DNA from: Acidobacteriota bacterium | Lineage (GTDB): Bacteria > Acidobacteriota > Aminicenantia > UBA2199 | Reading direction: 5' to 3' | DNA: 12,406 bases | Assembly: GCA_021817755.1 (NCBI GenBank) | Contig: JAKAGC010000051.1 | Coordinates: 1-12,406 of the forward strand | Notes under the pieces: generated by a model | Told to the model about the DNA's origin: nothing | The model's database searches: none | Seen by the model: the letters and a program-made list of their open reading frames with translations, nothing else | Shown: piece by piece, positions 6,086 through 12,406 of the stretch | Numbering within the stretch: position 1 is the first letter of the stretch | Layout: every line of letters starts with the position of its first letter | Translations under genes and position numbers: made by a program

Positions 6086-6114
6086 GCGGATAACTAAAAC
6101 CCCCATCCGCGAGG
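6086..6114 (+). promoter_or_regulatory. Leader hairpin beside the kinase ribosome binding site
   Basis: GCGGAT (6086-6091) pairs with ATCCGC (6105-6110) across a 13-nt loop in the mRNA leader. The 3' arm directly abuts the Shine-Dalgarno GAGG (6111-6114), which is 7 nt from the ATG. Such a stem could reduce ribosome access. The stem is short, so a regulatory role is only a suggestion. Confidence 0.45.
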
Positions 6115-6121
6115 TTAATTA

Positions 6122-8209
6122 ATGAGAAAAGAGTTCAAAACCGTTCGTACAAATAAGTACAAACGTACTGAAGAAGCTTTACATAAAATCAACCGTTATT
6201 TCCGGGTACTTAGCGGTTGTAATCAGGCTCTAATACGTGCCTCAAATGAACATGAATTGATGCAAAAAATCTGTCGCATCATCGTTGAAAAAAGCAATTA
6301 TCTTTCTGCCTGGGTCGGATTTATCAAACAAAATGAGGAAGATAAACTTTACCCGGTTGCACATTGTGGGTTAGATGATTTCGATCTGGATATATTAAAT
6401 ATTTTTTTCCCTGATCTTCATTCGGGCATACCCTATATAGCAAGACATATACTTACTAACCCTGAATTTATTTTCCTGCAAAAATTAGCAAAAAAATATG
6501 GATTCTCCTCCTATGCCTCATTACCATTAATTCATGACAGTAAACTATTAGGAGTCCTAAACATTTACTCCCCTGATCCCAATGCTTTCGATAAAGAAGA
6601 GATTACCCTCCTTACAGAACTTGTAAATGATCTTTCTTTCGGTATTACAACTCTTCGTGCGAGATTAAAACAGAAAGACACTGAGCTAGCACTGCGGGAA
6701 ACAGAAAAGCAATATCGAATTCTATTCGAAGAAACCAAAGATACCGTATTTTTTACTTCTCCTTTGGGAAAATTTCTGGATATCAATAAAGCAGGGGTTG
6801 AATTATTCGGTTATGAAACGAAAGAAGAGATGCTGCGTATCGATATCACTCATGACATGTACCTTACACCCCAAGATCGCGATAAATATCTTCAAACAAT
6901 GGCAAGTGCGGGATTTGTTAAAGATTACGAGCTTGGATTAAAACGGAAAGACGGAAAGAAAATCATCGTACTGATTACAGCTTCAGCAGTATTGGATGAA
7001 AAAGGTAAAGCAGAAATGTATCGTGGGATTATGAGAGATTTAACCCGAAGAAAAGCGCTTGAAGCCCAATTACTTCAAGCCCAAAAAATGGAAAGTGTGG
7101 GAAGGCTTGCGGGTGGAATTGCTCATGATTTCAATAATCTTCTGACCTCGATCATGGGATATACAGAACTGATGAAGATGAAACTGCAACCTCATGATCC
7201 GTTACTGCAATATGTAAACCAAGTGATGAAGGCGGGAACAAGCGCCAAAAATCTTGTGCAGCAAATATTAGCTTTCAGCAGGAAAGCAATGATCCAGCCG
7301 AAAGTACTTAATCTGAATTTGATTATCGAAAATTTTAAAAACATGCTAATGCGAATACTGGGTGAAGATATATTACTGGAGTTTATACCGGGAGCTCCAT
7401 TGGGTAGTATAAAAGTCGATCCTCACCAGGTTGAGCAGATTATCATGAATTTAACCGTCAATTCACGTGATGCGATGCCTAATGGCGGACGGTTGGTGAT
7501 AGAAACGAAAGAGGTAAAACTGGATTCGTTTTATACCGCAAAGTATCCTCAGGTTAAGCCAGGAAATTATATCATGCTTTCAGTAACCGATACGGGATGC
7601 GGAATGGACGAACATACTATTGCACAAGTATTTGAGCCATTCTTCACTACAAAGGAGAAAAGTATCGGAACGGGTTTGGGTTTGTCAACGGTTTATGGAA
7701 TAGTCACTCAGAGTAATGGTCATATAAACGTTTACAGCGAATTGGGAATAGGAACCACTATAAAAATATACTTTCCATTAATAGAAGAAGAAGCGGTGGC
7801 AATAGTCTCATCGGATAGCCGACCGAATTTTTGTAAAGGAACAGAAGCGATACTTATCGTAGAAGATGAGGAGAATGTTCGCAATTTAACTCAAAAAATA
7901 CTGGAAGAATGTGGGTACAAAGTATTTACAGCATCCTGTCCCGCGGAAGCATTTCGGATATGGGAGCAGAACCTGGACAGGATCGATTTATTATTAACCG
8001 ATTTGGTCATGCCTGGAGAGAGTGGGCAGGAGTTAGCCTTACAGATATGGAATATATATCCCACATTACCGGTAGTATTTATGACGGGTTATTCGGATTA
8101 CATGATATCGCAGTATGGAATAATGGGAAAGGACATACATTGCATACAGAAGCCGTTTTTAGCAGAGGAGTTAACGCGACGTATCCGAGAAGTTCTGGAT
8201 AAATCCTAA
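6122..8209 (+). CDS. Hybrid histidine kinase (GAF-PAS-HisKA-HATPase-REC)
   Basis: This 695-residue protein is a sensor kinase with its own receiver domain. Domains in order: a GAF-like domain (about 30-180); a PAS domain with PAC-like end (about 192-310, ending RGIMRDLTRRKALE); a HisKA domain with phospho-acceptor H335 in GGIAHDFNNLLTS; a HATPase with N-box N447, G1 box DTGCGM (490-495), F-box FEPFF (504-508) and G2 box GTGLGLS (516-522); and a C-terminal receiver (about 576-693) with acidic pocket E581/D582, phospho-acceptor D627, T655 and K677. All catalytic residues are present. No signal peptide or membrane span is seen, so it should sense a cytoplasmic cue through GAF or PAS. No separate response regulator or output domain lies nearby, so phosphate must pass to an unlinked partner. 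The start has GAGG 7 nt upstream and a consensus promoter. It converges with the TPR-CHAT gene, leaving 25 nt between the stops. Confidence 0.95.
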   Translation: MRKEFKTVRTNKYKRTEEALHKINRYFRVLSGCNQALIRASNEHELMQKICRIIVEKSNYLSAWVGFIKQNEEDKLYPVAHCGLDDFDLDILNIFFPDLHSGIPYIARHILTNPEFIFLQKLAKKYGFSSYASLPLIHDSKLLGVLNIYSPDPNAFDKEEITLLTELVNDLSFGITTLRARLKQKDTELALRETEKQYRILFEETKDTVFFTSPLGKFLDINKAGVELFGYETKEEMLRIDITHDMYLTPQDRDKYLQTMASAGFVKDYELGLKRKDGKKIIVLITASAVLDEKGKAEMYRGIMRDLTRRKALEAQLLQAQKMESVGRLAGGIAHDFNNLLTSIMGYTELMKMKLQPHDPLLQYVNQVMKAGTSAKNLVQQILAFSRKAMIQPKVLNLNLIIENFKNMLMRILGEDILLEFIPGAPLGSIKVDPHQVEQIIMNLTVNSRDAMPNGGRLVIETKEVKLDSFYTAKYPQVKPGNYIMLSVTDTGCGMDEHTIAQVFEPFFTTKEKSIGTGLGLSTVYGIVTQSNGHINVYSELGIGTTIKIYFPLIEEEAVAIVSSDSRPNFCKGTEAILIVEDEENVRNLTQKILEECGYKVFTASCPAEAFRIWEQNLDRIDLLLTDLVMPGESGQELALQIWNIYPTLPVVFMTGYSDYMISQYGIMGKDIHCIQKPFLAEELTRRIREVLDKS

Positions 8210-8234
8210 ATAAATTTTCCGTGAAACAGATACA

Positions 8235-11200
8235 TTATTTCCAATTGCCAAACATGACAAAGGGACCCCAATAATAAGGGGACGCATACACTGTTTTTTC
8301 ACGTTTGAGTTGGGAATTGGGCTGCAATAAATCATCGAGTCCAGCGAGTTCGAGTTGGGCCTGGCGTAGTGCTTCGATTTTACTCGAAAAACGCTTTTCG
8401 TTCAGGTTTCTGTAAAAGGCGACCATGAGTTTTTTGGTGCTTTCGTCGTTGACACTCCACAATGAGGCAACAACGCTTTTCGCTCCGCTTCTCTGTGCAA
8501 GTTCGGCGAAACTATCGATCTCAATACCGCTGCTACTGCCCTGGGCAGTCTGGCAGGCGGAAAGAGCAAGCATGTCTACGTTTTTAAAAAGATGATCGGC
8601 TTCACGTATCTCTTTTAAAGTTAACTTACTTTCGTCTCCCATCAAAAGAAAATTTTGACTCTCTCCATTTAACGCAAAATTAAAATGACTGGTAATAAGA
8701 ACAAGGGGATAAGAAGCGGTTTTCAATTGTTCGAACATGGCGGGTTTGGTGAAATCACTATCTAATAGTGCTTTGCCATCGATAAACCCATTGGAATTAT
8801 GGGGAGTATCTTTAACAATGGCATGAATTTCATCTTTTGCATAGTCAAGCGGGCGAAAATCTTTACTGCCTTTGGTTGCTGCCATGCCGAGGATTTTAAG
8901 GTTTTGAACCGGTGCATCATTGATGTTGAGCATACTGGATGTAGTGAGAATGCTAATGTGAAAGCGTTGTATAAGAAAATGTTGACCGTCAAAGAGAACA
9001 GGGAAAGGGATATTGCGCAATTCTCCATCCAGGTAAAGCATAATGTTTGTGGCACCGTAAGAAGTGAGGTCTTTTTCAATGGGTTTAAAAACGAGGTTAT
9101 AAAGATTTATTAAGATTGGAATAATGGTTTTATCGAAAGGGTTTTTAATAACTGAAATACTGTGGGGTTTGCGGCGATTTATGGTTACTTGAAATTTCTC
9201 TATCATGAATATTAGTGCTTTTTCGTCAAGGATTGAAGATTGAAGGATTTGGCGGTTAGGGGTGGTGAGGATGATATGGATTTTGTTTTCATAGACAAAG
9301 TAATGTAACGACACATTTTTCCCCTCTTCCTTTTCGTCCAGGTTACGCAGTGTGGATTGAATCGAGTCCGGTCGTGCAGCAAGGTTGAGGCCATCCTTTT
9401 CGCCTTTTTGAATTATTTTGTCGTGTTCATCAAAGGCGGCTTTTAAGTCAACACAGTACTTTTCATACGCTTTGTTGGCTTCATCCAGTTGTTTTTTCAA
9501 TTCAGCCAGGCGGGTCTGTTCGGCTTCGGTTTTGGGTTTGGACATTAACAGGTCCTGGTATTGGTTGCTGACCGTGGTAAAATTGGCTAAAATGGCATTA
9601 AGCTTATCGAGCCATTGCTGTTCAAAGGGGGTAAATTCTAGGGGTTTGTATTGGCGATCAGGAAATGAAAAGGGGCTGTCTTTTTTTATAAACTGGTAAT
9701 ACTCTTCTGCTTTGAGCATATCCAGGACCAGGAGCGCTTCGTCGAGCCTGTGCCGCATAATCAATAGATTTATCAGGTAGCGATAAAATTCTTTTTTTGT
9801 TTTGAGGTAAATGCTTTTTGTATCTTTGTTGAGATTGACGATGTTTTCCCGTAGTTGTTGAAGACCATTCACCGATTGTTTCCCGTAAAAGATGGCCATC
9901 GGTTTATTATTTAAGCGATCCCAGAGCGCCATCAGGTTGCTCAGGGTGGTGGCTTCCCCGGCCCTGTCACCTACGGCACGACAAAGGGGTAATGAAATCT
10001 CAAAATTTTCCAGGGCTTTTTCGTTTTTATCAAGGCCATAGTATACCGTACCGATGTTGTTAAAAATTATGGCTTCTGCTGAACGGTCGCCTGCAGCATG
10101 GTGGAGTTGTAATGCCCCTTCAAAATACTCTATTGCTTTTTCTTTCTCACCAAGGGTAGAATACACATTCGCTATGTTGTTCAACGTCGTAGCTTCCCCG
10201 GCCCTATCGCCTACAATACGACTTAACTGTAATGCTATCTTATTATACTCCAGGGCTTTTTCTTTCTCACCAAAGTCATAATACACTCCAGCGATGTTAT
10301 TCAATATACTAGTTTCCCTTGCTAGGTCACCTATAGCAGAGAAAAATGATAATGCTTTATTAAAAAAATCCAGGGCTTTTTCTTTTTCACCAAGGGCAGA
10401 ATAAACACTTCCGATGCCGCTTAGTGTAGAGGCTTCCCCAACCCGGTCAACTAACACCGAGAAAATTGATAATGCTTTATTATAATACTCCAGAGCTTTC
10501 TCTTGCTCACCAAAGTCATAATACACTGTACCGACGTTGGCCAGAGTAGTAGCTTCCCCTGCCCTATCTCCTAAAGTTGAGAAAAGTGATAGTGCTTTAT
10601 TATAAAACCCCAGGCTTTGTTTTCTCGAACCAATTGATGCATACACTTCACCGATACTGGCCAGTGTTACGGCTTCTCCATCCCTGTCGTTTAAAATAGA
10701 AAAAAATGATAATGCTTTTTCATAGTATTCCAGGGCTTTTTTTTTATCCCCAATAGAAGAATACACCATGCCGATATTGTTTAAAGTCGTTGCTTCTCCG
10801 GCCCAGTTCCCAAGAGAAAAAAATATTGATGATGCTTTCTCACAATACACCAGGGCTTTTTTTTTCTCACCAAGGGCATTATATAAAAAACCAATATTAT
10901 TTAAGTACACTGAAGTGTTTTTCGGACGAAGATATTTATCGATTTGATATGCATCTTCTAAATGCGATATGGCTGGAAGATATTGGTAGTCCTTCCTTAA
11001 TTTGTCTGCCCAGGAAAAATGGATATCTGCACGGGCTATTTGGATTTCTTTTTGTTTTTCTTTATCGGAAAACTTTTTTAACGCATCATCCAGTACCTGC
11101 AACGCTTCAGGAAATTTTTCCATCTTGCAGTATATTTGTGATAGGTTTATGGGATAGTGAATCTCCCCAGGATTGAGGTTTAATGCTTTTTGAAAACACT

Positions 11201-11384
11201 CGAGGGCCGAGGGATAATCCTTTTTTTCAACATATTTTAATCCTTTTTCTGCCCAGACCTGATCTTCTTTCACTTCTTGCTCTTTCTTCTCCTGGGCCAA
11301 TAATGCAACATTAAACCCAAAGACTAAAACCAAAATGAACCCAGCCACTAAAAATCGACGGAAACAATGAACCTGCAGTTTCAT
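8235..11384 (-). CDS. Exported TPR-CHAT protein (caspase-like peptidase domain)
   Basis: This 1049-residue protein has an N-terminal signal peptide (basic MKLQVHCFRR, hydrophobic 11-29, likely cut after ALLA at 30). Two TPR-like repeats (about 42-110) and a spacer precede at least eight tandem 40-residue TPRs (155-474) and one degenerate copy (475-514). A helical, coiled-coil-prone region (about 560-665) joins the C-terminal CHAT domain (about 690-1049). The CHAT domain has the expected dyad of the caspase-like clan: H900 in LITSHFNFA and C944 in ALSACQTA, followed by SVVASLWSVND (969-979 region). Domain and dyad suggest an active cysteine peptidase triggered by a TPR-bound partner; substrate and partner are unknown. 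A TTG at 11396 is in frame, but the ATG at 11384 has GGAGG 5 nt upstream and starts exactly at the signal peptide, so it is preferred. It appears monocistronic, with no CRISPR or defence genes beside it. Confidence 0.93.
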   Translation of the reverse strand: MKLQVHCFRRFLVAGFILVLVFGFNVALLAQEKKEQEVKEDQVWAEKGLKYVEKKDYPSALECFQKALNLNPGEIHYPINLSQIYCKMEKFPEALQVLDDALKKFSDKEKQKEIQIARADIHFSWADKLRKDYQYLPAISHLEDAYQIDKYLRPKNTSVYLNNIGFLYNALGEKKKALVYCEKASSIFFSLGNWAGEATTLNNIGMVYSSIGDKKKALEYYEKALSFFSILNDRDGEAVTLASIGEVYASIGSRKQSLGFYNKALSLFSTLGDRAGEATTLANVGTVYYDFGEQEKALEYYNKALSIFSVLVDRVGEASTLSGIGSVYSALGEKEKALDFFNKALSFFSAIGDLARETSILNNIAGVYYDFGEKEKALEYNKIALQLSRIVGDRAGEATTLNNIANVYSTLGEKEKAIEYFEGALQLHHAAGDRSAEAIIFNNIGTVYYGLDKNEKALENFEISLPLCRAVGDRAGEATTLSNLMALWDRLNNKPMAIFYGKQSVNGLQQLRENIVNLNKDTKSIYLKTKKEFYRYLINLLIMRHRLDEALLVLDMLKAEEYYQFIKKDSPFSFPDRQYKPLEFTPFEQQWLDKLNAILANFTTVSNQYQDLLMSKPKTEAEQTRLAELKKQLDEANKAYEKYCVDLKAAFDEHDKIIQKGEKDGLNLAARPDSIQSTLRNLDEKEEGKNVSLHYFVYENKIHIILTTPNRQILQSSILDEKALIFMIEKFQVTINRRKPHSISVIKNPFDKTIIPILINLYNLVFKPIEKDLTSYGATNIMLYLDGELRNIPFPVLFDGQHFLIQRFHISILTTSSMLNINDAPVQNLKILGMAATKGSKDFRPLDYAKDEIHAIVKDTPHNSNGFIDGKALLDSDFTKPAMFEQLKTASYPLVLITSHFNFALNGESQNFLLMGDESKLTLKEIREADHLFKNVDMLALSACQTAQGSSSGIEIDSFAELAQRSGAKSVVASLWSVNDESTKKLMVAFYRNLNEKRFSSKIEALRQAQLELAGLDDLLQPNSQLKREKTVYASPYYWGPFVMFGNWK
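9963..10922 (-). repeat. Eight tandem 120-bp units encoding 40-residue TPRs
   Basis: Within the TPR-CHAT gene, eight consecutive 120-bp units code for TPRs of the pattern AGEATTLNNIG.VY..LGEKEKALEYY.KAL..., each ending near GDR. Related DNA is visible in every unit, for example runs such as TCCAGGGCTTTTTC on the plus strand at about 10010, 10250, 10370 and 10730. A ninth, degenerate copy continues to about 9843. The exact 120-bp spacing and residual DNA similarity point to growth by unequal recombination, so copy number may vary between strains. Confidence 0.88.
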
Positions 11385-11410
11385 GAAAACCTCCAAAATG
11401 TCATTTTTTT

Positions 11411-11424
11411 AGCCACAGAGGGGA
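11411..11424. repeat. Direct repeat, left copy (AGCCACAGAGGGGA)
   Basis: This 14-bp sequence recurs exactly at 11617-11630, so the two copies are 206 bp apart start to start. A diverged relative, GGCCACAGACAC, lies at 11582. The motif resembles the CCACAGAG-type intergenic repeats known from many bacterial genomes. Confidence 0.65.
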
Positions 11425-11474
11425 AAAGAAAGAAGTTGAGAATGTGAGAGGTTAGGAGGTTAAGTGGATTTTGT

Positions 11475-11510
11475 GGCACTTTGTGCCTTTTTTAATAGTG
11501 CCGGAGGCAC
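11475..11510. repeat. Paired GGCAC/GTGCC hairpins
   Basis: The first hairpin is GGCAC (11475-11479), loop TTT, GTGCC (11483-11487), followed by six T residues, which looks like a weak plus-strand terminator although no plus-strand gene precedes it. The second is GTGCC (11498-11502), loop GGA, GGCAC (11506-11510). The arms of both are the same pentamers, so the two halves can also pair with each other as alternative structures. Confidence 0.6.
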
Positions 11511-11599
11511 ACTTCTTTTTCTTACCTTCTTACCTTAGCACCCTCTTACCTTCTATCTTTTCCGCGCAAGCCTCTGACACAGGCCACAGACACTGACAC

Positions 11600-11620
11600 A
11601 GCCGCGTAGCGGCTTAAGCC
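11600..11620. repeat. GC-rich hairpin with adjoining palindrome
   Basis: AGCCGC (11600-11605), loop GTA, GCGGCT (11609-11614) forms a 6-bp GC-rich stem. It overlaps the perfect palindrome GGCTTAAGCC (11611-11620), which runs into the right copy of the 14-bp direct repeat. This is a compact REP-like element. Confidence 0.6.
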
Positions 11621-11630
11621 ACAGAGGGGA
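11617..11630. repeat. Direct repeat, right copy (AGCCACAGAGGGGA)
   Basis: This is an exact copy of 11411-11424. The following sequence diverges at once from that after the left copy. A further related stretch, GCGCAGAGAACA, lies at 11655-11666. Confidence 0.65.
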
Positions 11631-11795
11631 TTGCATCCCTGGCAGACAAAGTGGGCGCAGAGAACATCGAAAAAAAAAGTAAACTATATAAAAGGAACAC
11701 AATTCCACTGTATTCCTGGTATTTGTTTACATGGTGCATTTTTTTCCTCTGCTAACCAATTCAATCATGATATTACTAAATTGATCTAAACCTGT

Positions 11796-12406
11796 TTAAA
11801 TATACTTACTGACAATTAGTATAATTACAAAGATTATTAACCCTAAGATGAAAAGATTGATTCTTCGCTTTATTTGACGTTTCAGGTATTTGAAATGGAC
11901 TTCTACGCGGGTTACTTTCTCATTCAATTTTGAAAATTCTTCTTGGATTTTTTTAAACTCATCCTTATAATTCTTTTCTACTTCGGTCACCTTTTTTAGG
12001 TTCATCTCCGAATATGATTCAACTTGTATTACCTTCTCAGTTAATTTAGTAAGCTCACCTTGAATCCTTTTCAATCCATCCTGGGAATTTTTTTCGATAA
12101 TTTCCAGTTCACTTTTTCTTCGTTTTTCAATACTAACCTTATTTTCTGCTTCTTTAATCGCAGTTTTTAAATTTATGTCTTCCTCATTTTTTACTGCATT
12201 TTTAAGAGTATCTTTAAATAATTCAATATTATTGTAAGAAAGGTTGACTCTTCTTTTTATCTCAGCTTCAAGTATATCTTTCGAATTAGACTCATTCAGG
12301 ATTATGTCAAGTATATTTTTGTTCATAATTTTCAAAAATTTTTTAATAAAATTCCAAATGCCTGAATCATTTTGTTTTAGTTGACAAAACTCTGATAGAG
12401 AAGTTT
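11796..12406 (-). CDS. Coiled-coil protein with C-terminal membrane anchor, probably 5'-partial
   Basis: From the ATG at 12326 this gives 176 residues that are almost wholly charged, helical coiled coil. One hydrophobic segment follows at the extreme C-terminus (LFILGLIIFVIILIV, then SKYI), preceded by the basic stretch KRQIKRRIN. That makes it a tail-anchored protein with its bulk in the cytoplasm. An internal duplication is visible: GLKRIQGELTKLTEKVIQVE and EFKKIQEEFSKLNEKVTRVE lie 39 residues apart. The ATG has no Shine-Dalgarno, and the frame stays open without a stop to the right edge of the window, reading a plausible protein sequence (SLSEFCQLKQNDSGIWNFIK). The true start therefore probably lies beyond the window. 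If it is internal, the ATG at 12326 or TTG at 12335 are the candidates. No family or function is recognised; an anchored spacer or tether role is only suggested by shape. Confidence 0.7.
   Translation of the reverse strand, partial: TSLSEFCQLKQNDSGIWNFIKKFLKIMNKNILDIILNESNSKDILEAEIKRRVNLSYNNIELFKDTLKNAVKNEEDINLKTAIKEAENKVSIEKRRKSELEIIEKNSQDGLKRIQGELTKLTEKVIQVESYSEMNLKKVTEVEKNYKDEFKKIQEEFSKLNEKVTRVEVHFKYLKRQIKRRINLFILGLIIFVIILIVSKYI

Larger units (their letters stand above)
5134..6121. other. Long AT-rich intergenic region between divergent operons
   Basis: These 988 bases hold no convincing gene. From left to right they contain the promoter of the minus-strand operon, an AT-rich stretch with one short inverted repeat, the 21-bp tandem array, a second AT-rich stretch (about 5801-5978) in which nothing was recognised, a 14-bp palindrome, the kinase promoter and its 5' leader. 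Short frames in the array have no ATG with a Shine-Dalgarno, and no tRNA or known riboswitch pattern was seen. Confidence 0.8.
11397..11795. other. Intergenic repeat mosaic between two minus-strand genes
   Basis: These 399 bases contain no gene. They hold a 14-bp direct repeat pair, two GGCAC/GTGCC hairpins, a pyrimidine-rich stretch with CTTACCTT three times (about 11521-11552), a GC-rich hairpin and, from about 11670, AT-rich DNA. No convincing promoter for the TPR-CHAT gene was found. The mixture and higher G+C of 11560-11670 compared with its surroundings suggest insertion of small mobile repeats. Confidence 0.6.

Noticed and set aside
7909..8202. 97-codon plus-strand frame overlapping the receiver domain
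   Set aside because: It lies inside the kinase gene in another frame, and the kinase frame shows a complete receiver domain with all key residues.
11385..11396. TTG start at 11396 for the TPR-CHAT gene
   Set aside because: The codons from TTG cover the GGAGG ribosome binding site of the ATG at 11384, and the signal peptide begins properly at that ATG.
11475..11493. Functional plus-strand terminator
   Set aside because: The hairpin plus six T looks terminator-like, but no plus-strand gene lies upstream within reach and the stem is only 5 bp. It is listed as a hairpin instead.
11679..11730. GTAAAC...GTTTAC inverted repeat as an operator
   Set aside because: The arms are only 6 bp, 40 bp apart and in AT-rich DNA, so chance is a good explanation.

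Overview
This window looks like chromosomal DNA from an AT-rich, Gram-negative-type bacterium, probably anaerobic and uncultivated. The evidence is a three-part biotin-dependent carboxylase locus of the succinate/propionate type, a Sec-exported TPR-CHAT protein, a GGIAHDFNNLL-type hybrid histidine kinase and intergenic repeats. The gene content would suit a Cloacimonadota or other FCB-group lineage, but that placement is only an inference from gene style. No tRNA, rRNA, CRISPR array, transposase or phage gene was seen.

Layout. (1) 1-2643, plus strand: the tail of an acyl-CoA carboxylase beta (12S-like) gene, a small cupin, the 5S-like carboxyltransferase subunit and a biotin carrier protein. 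They are tightly packed or overlapping and end at a strong intrinsic terminator. Together they form most of a methylmalonyl-CoA/pyruvate-type transcarboxylase or acyl-CoA (de)carboxylase; no biotin carboxylase gene is in view. (2) 5133-2706, minus strand: an uncharacterised operon. Its first gene encodes a protein with two tandem copies of a PH-like domain and is cut by one in-frame TAG at 4210-4212. Two CxxC-rich zinc-ribbon proteins follow. A consensus promoter lies so close to the first ATG that the mRNA should be leaderless. (3) 5134-6121: about 1 kb without a convincing gene. It carries a tandem array with an exact 21-bp period (about 5414-5800) and a consensus promoter for the next gene. 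(4) 6122-8209, plus: a soluble GAF-PAS-HisKA-HATPase-REC hybrid histidine kinase. (5) 11384-8235, minus, convergent with the kinase: an exported TPR-CHAT protein with a run of 40-residue TPRs and a His/Cys dyad. (6) 11397-11795: a mosaic of short repeats and hairpins. (7) 11796 to the right edge, minus: a coiled-coil protein with a C-terminal membrane anchor. Its reading frame stays open to the window edge, so its true start is probably outside.

The points most worth following up are the PH-like/zinc-ribbon operon with its amber interruption and leaderless promoter, the helically phased 21-bp array between two divergent promoters, and the exported TPR-CHAT protein.
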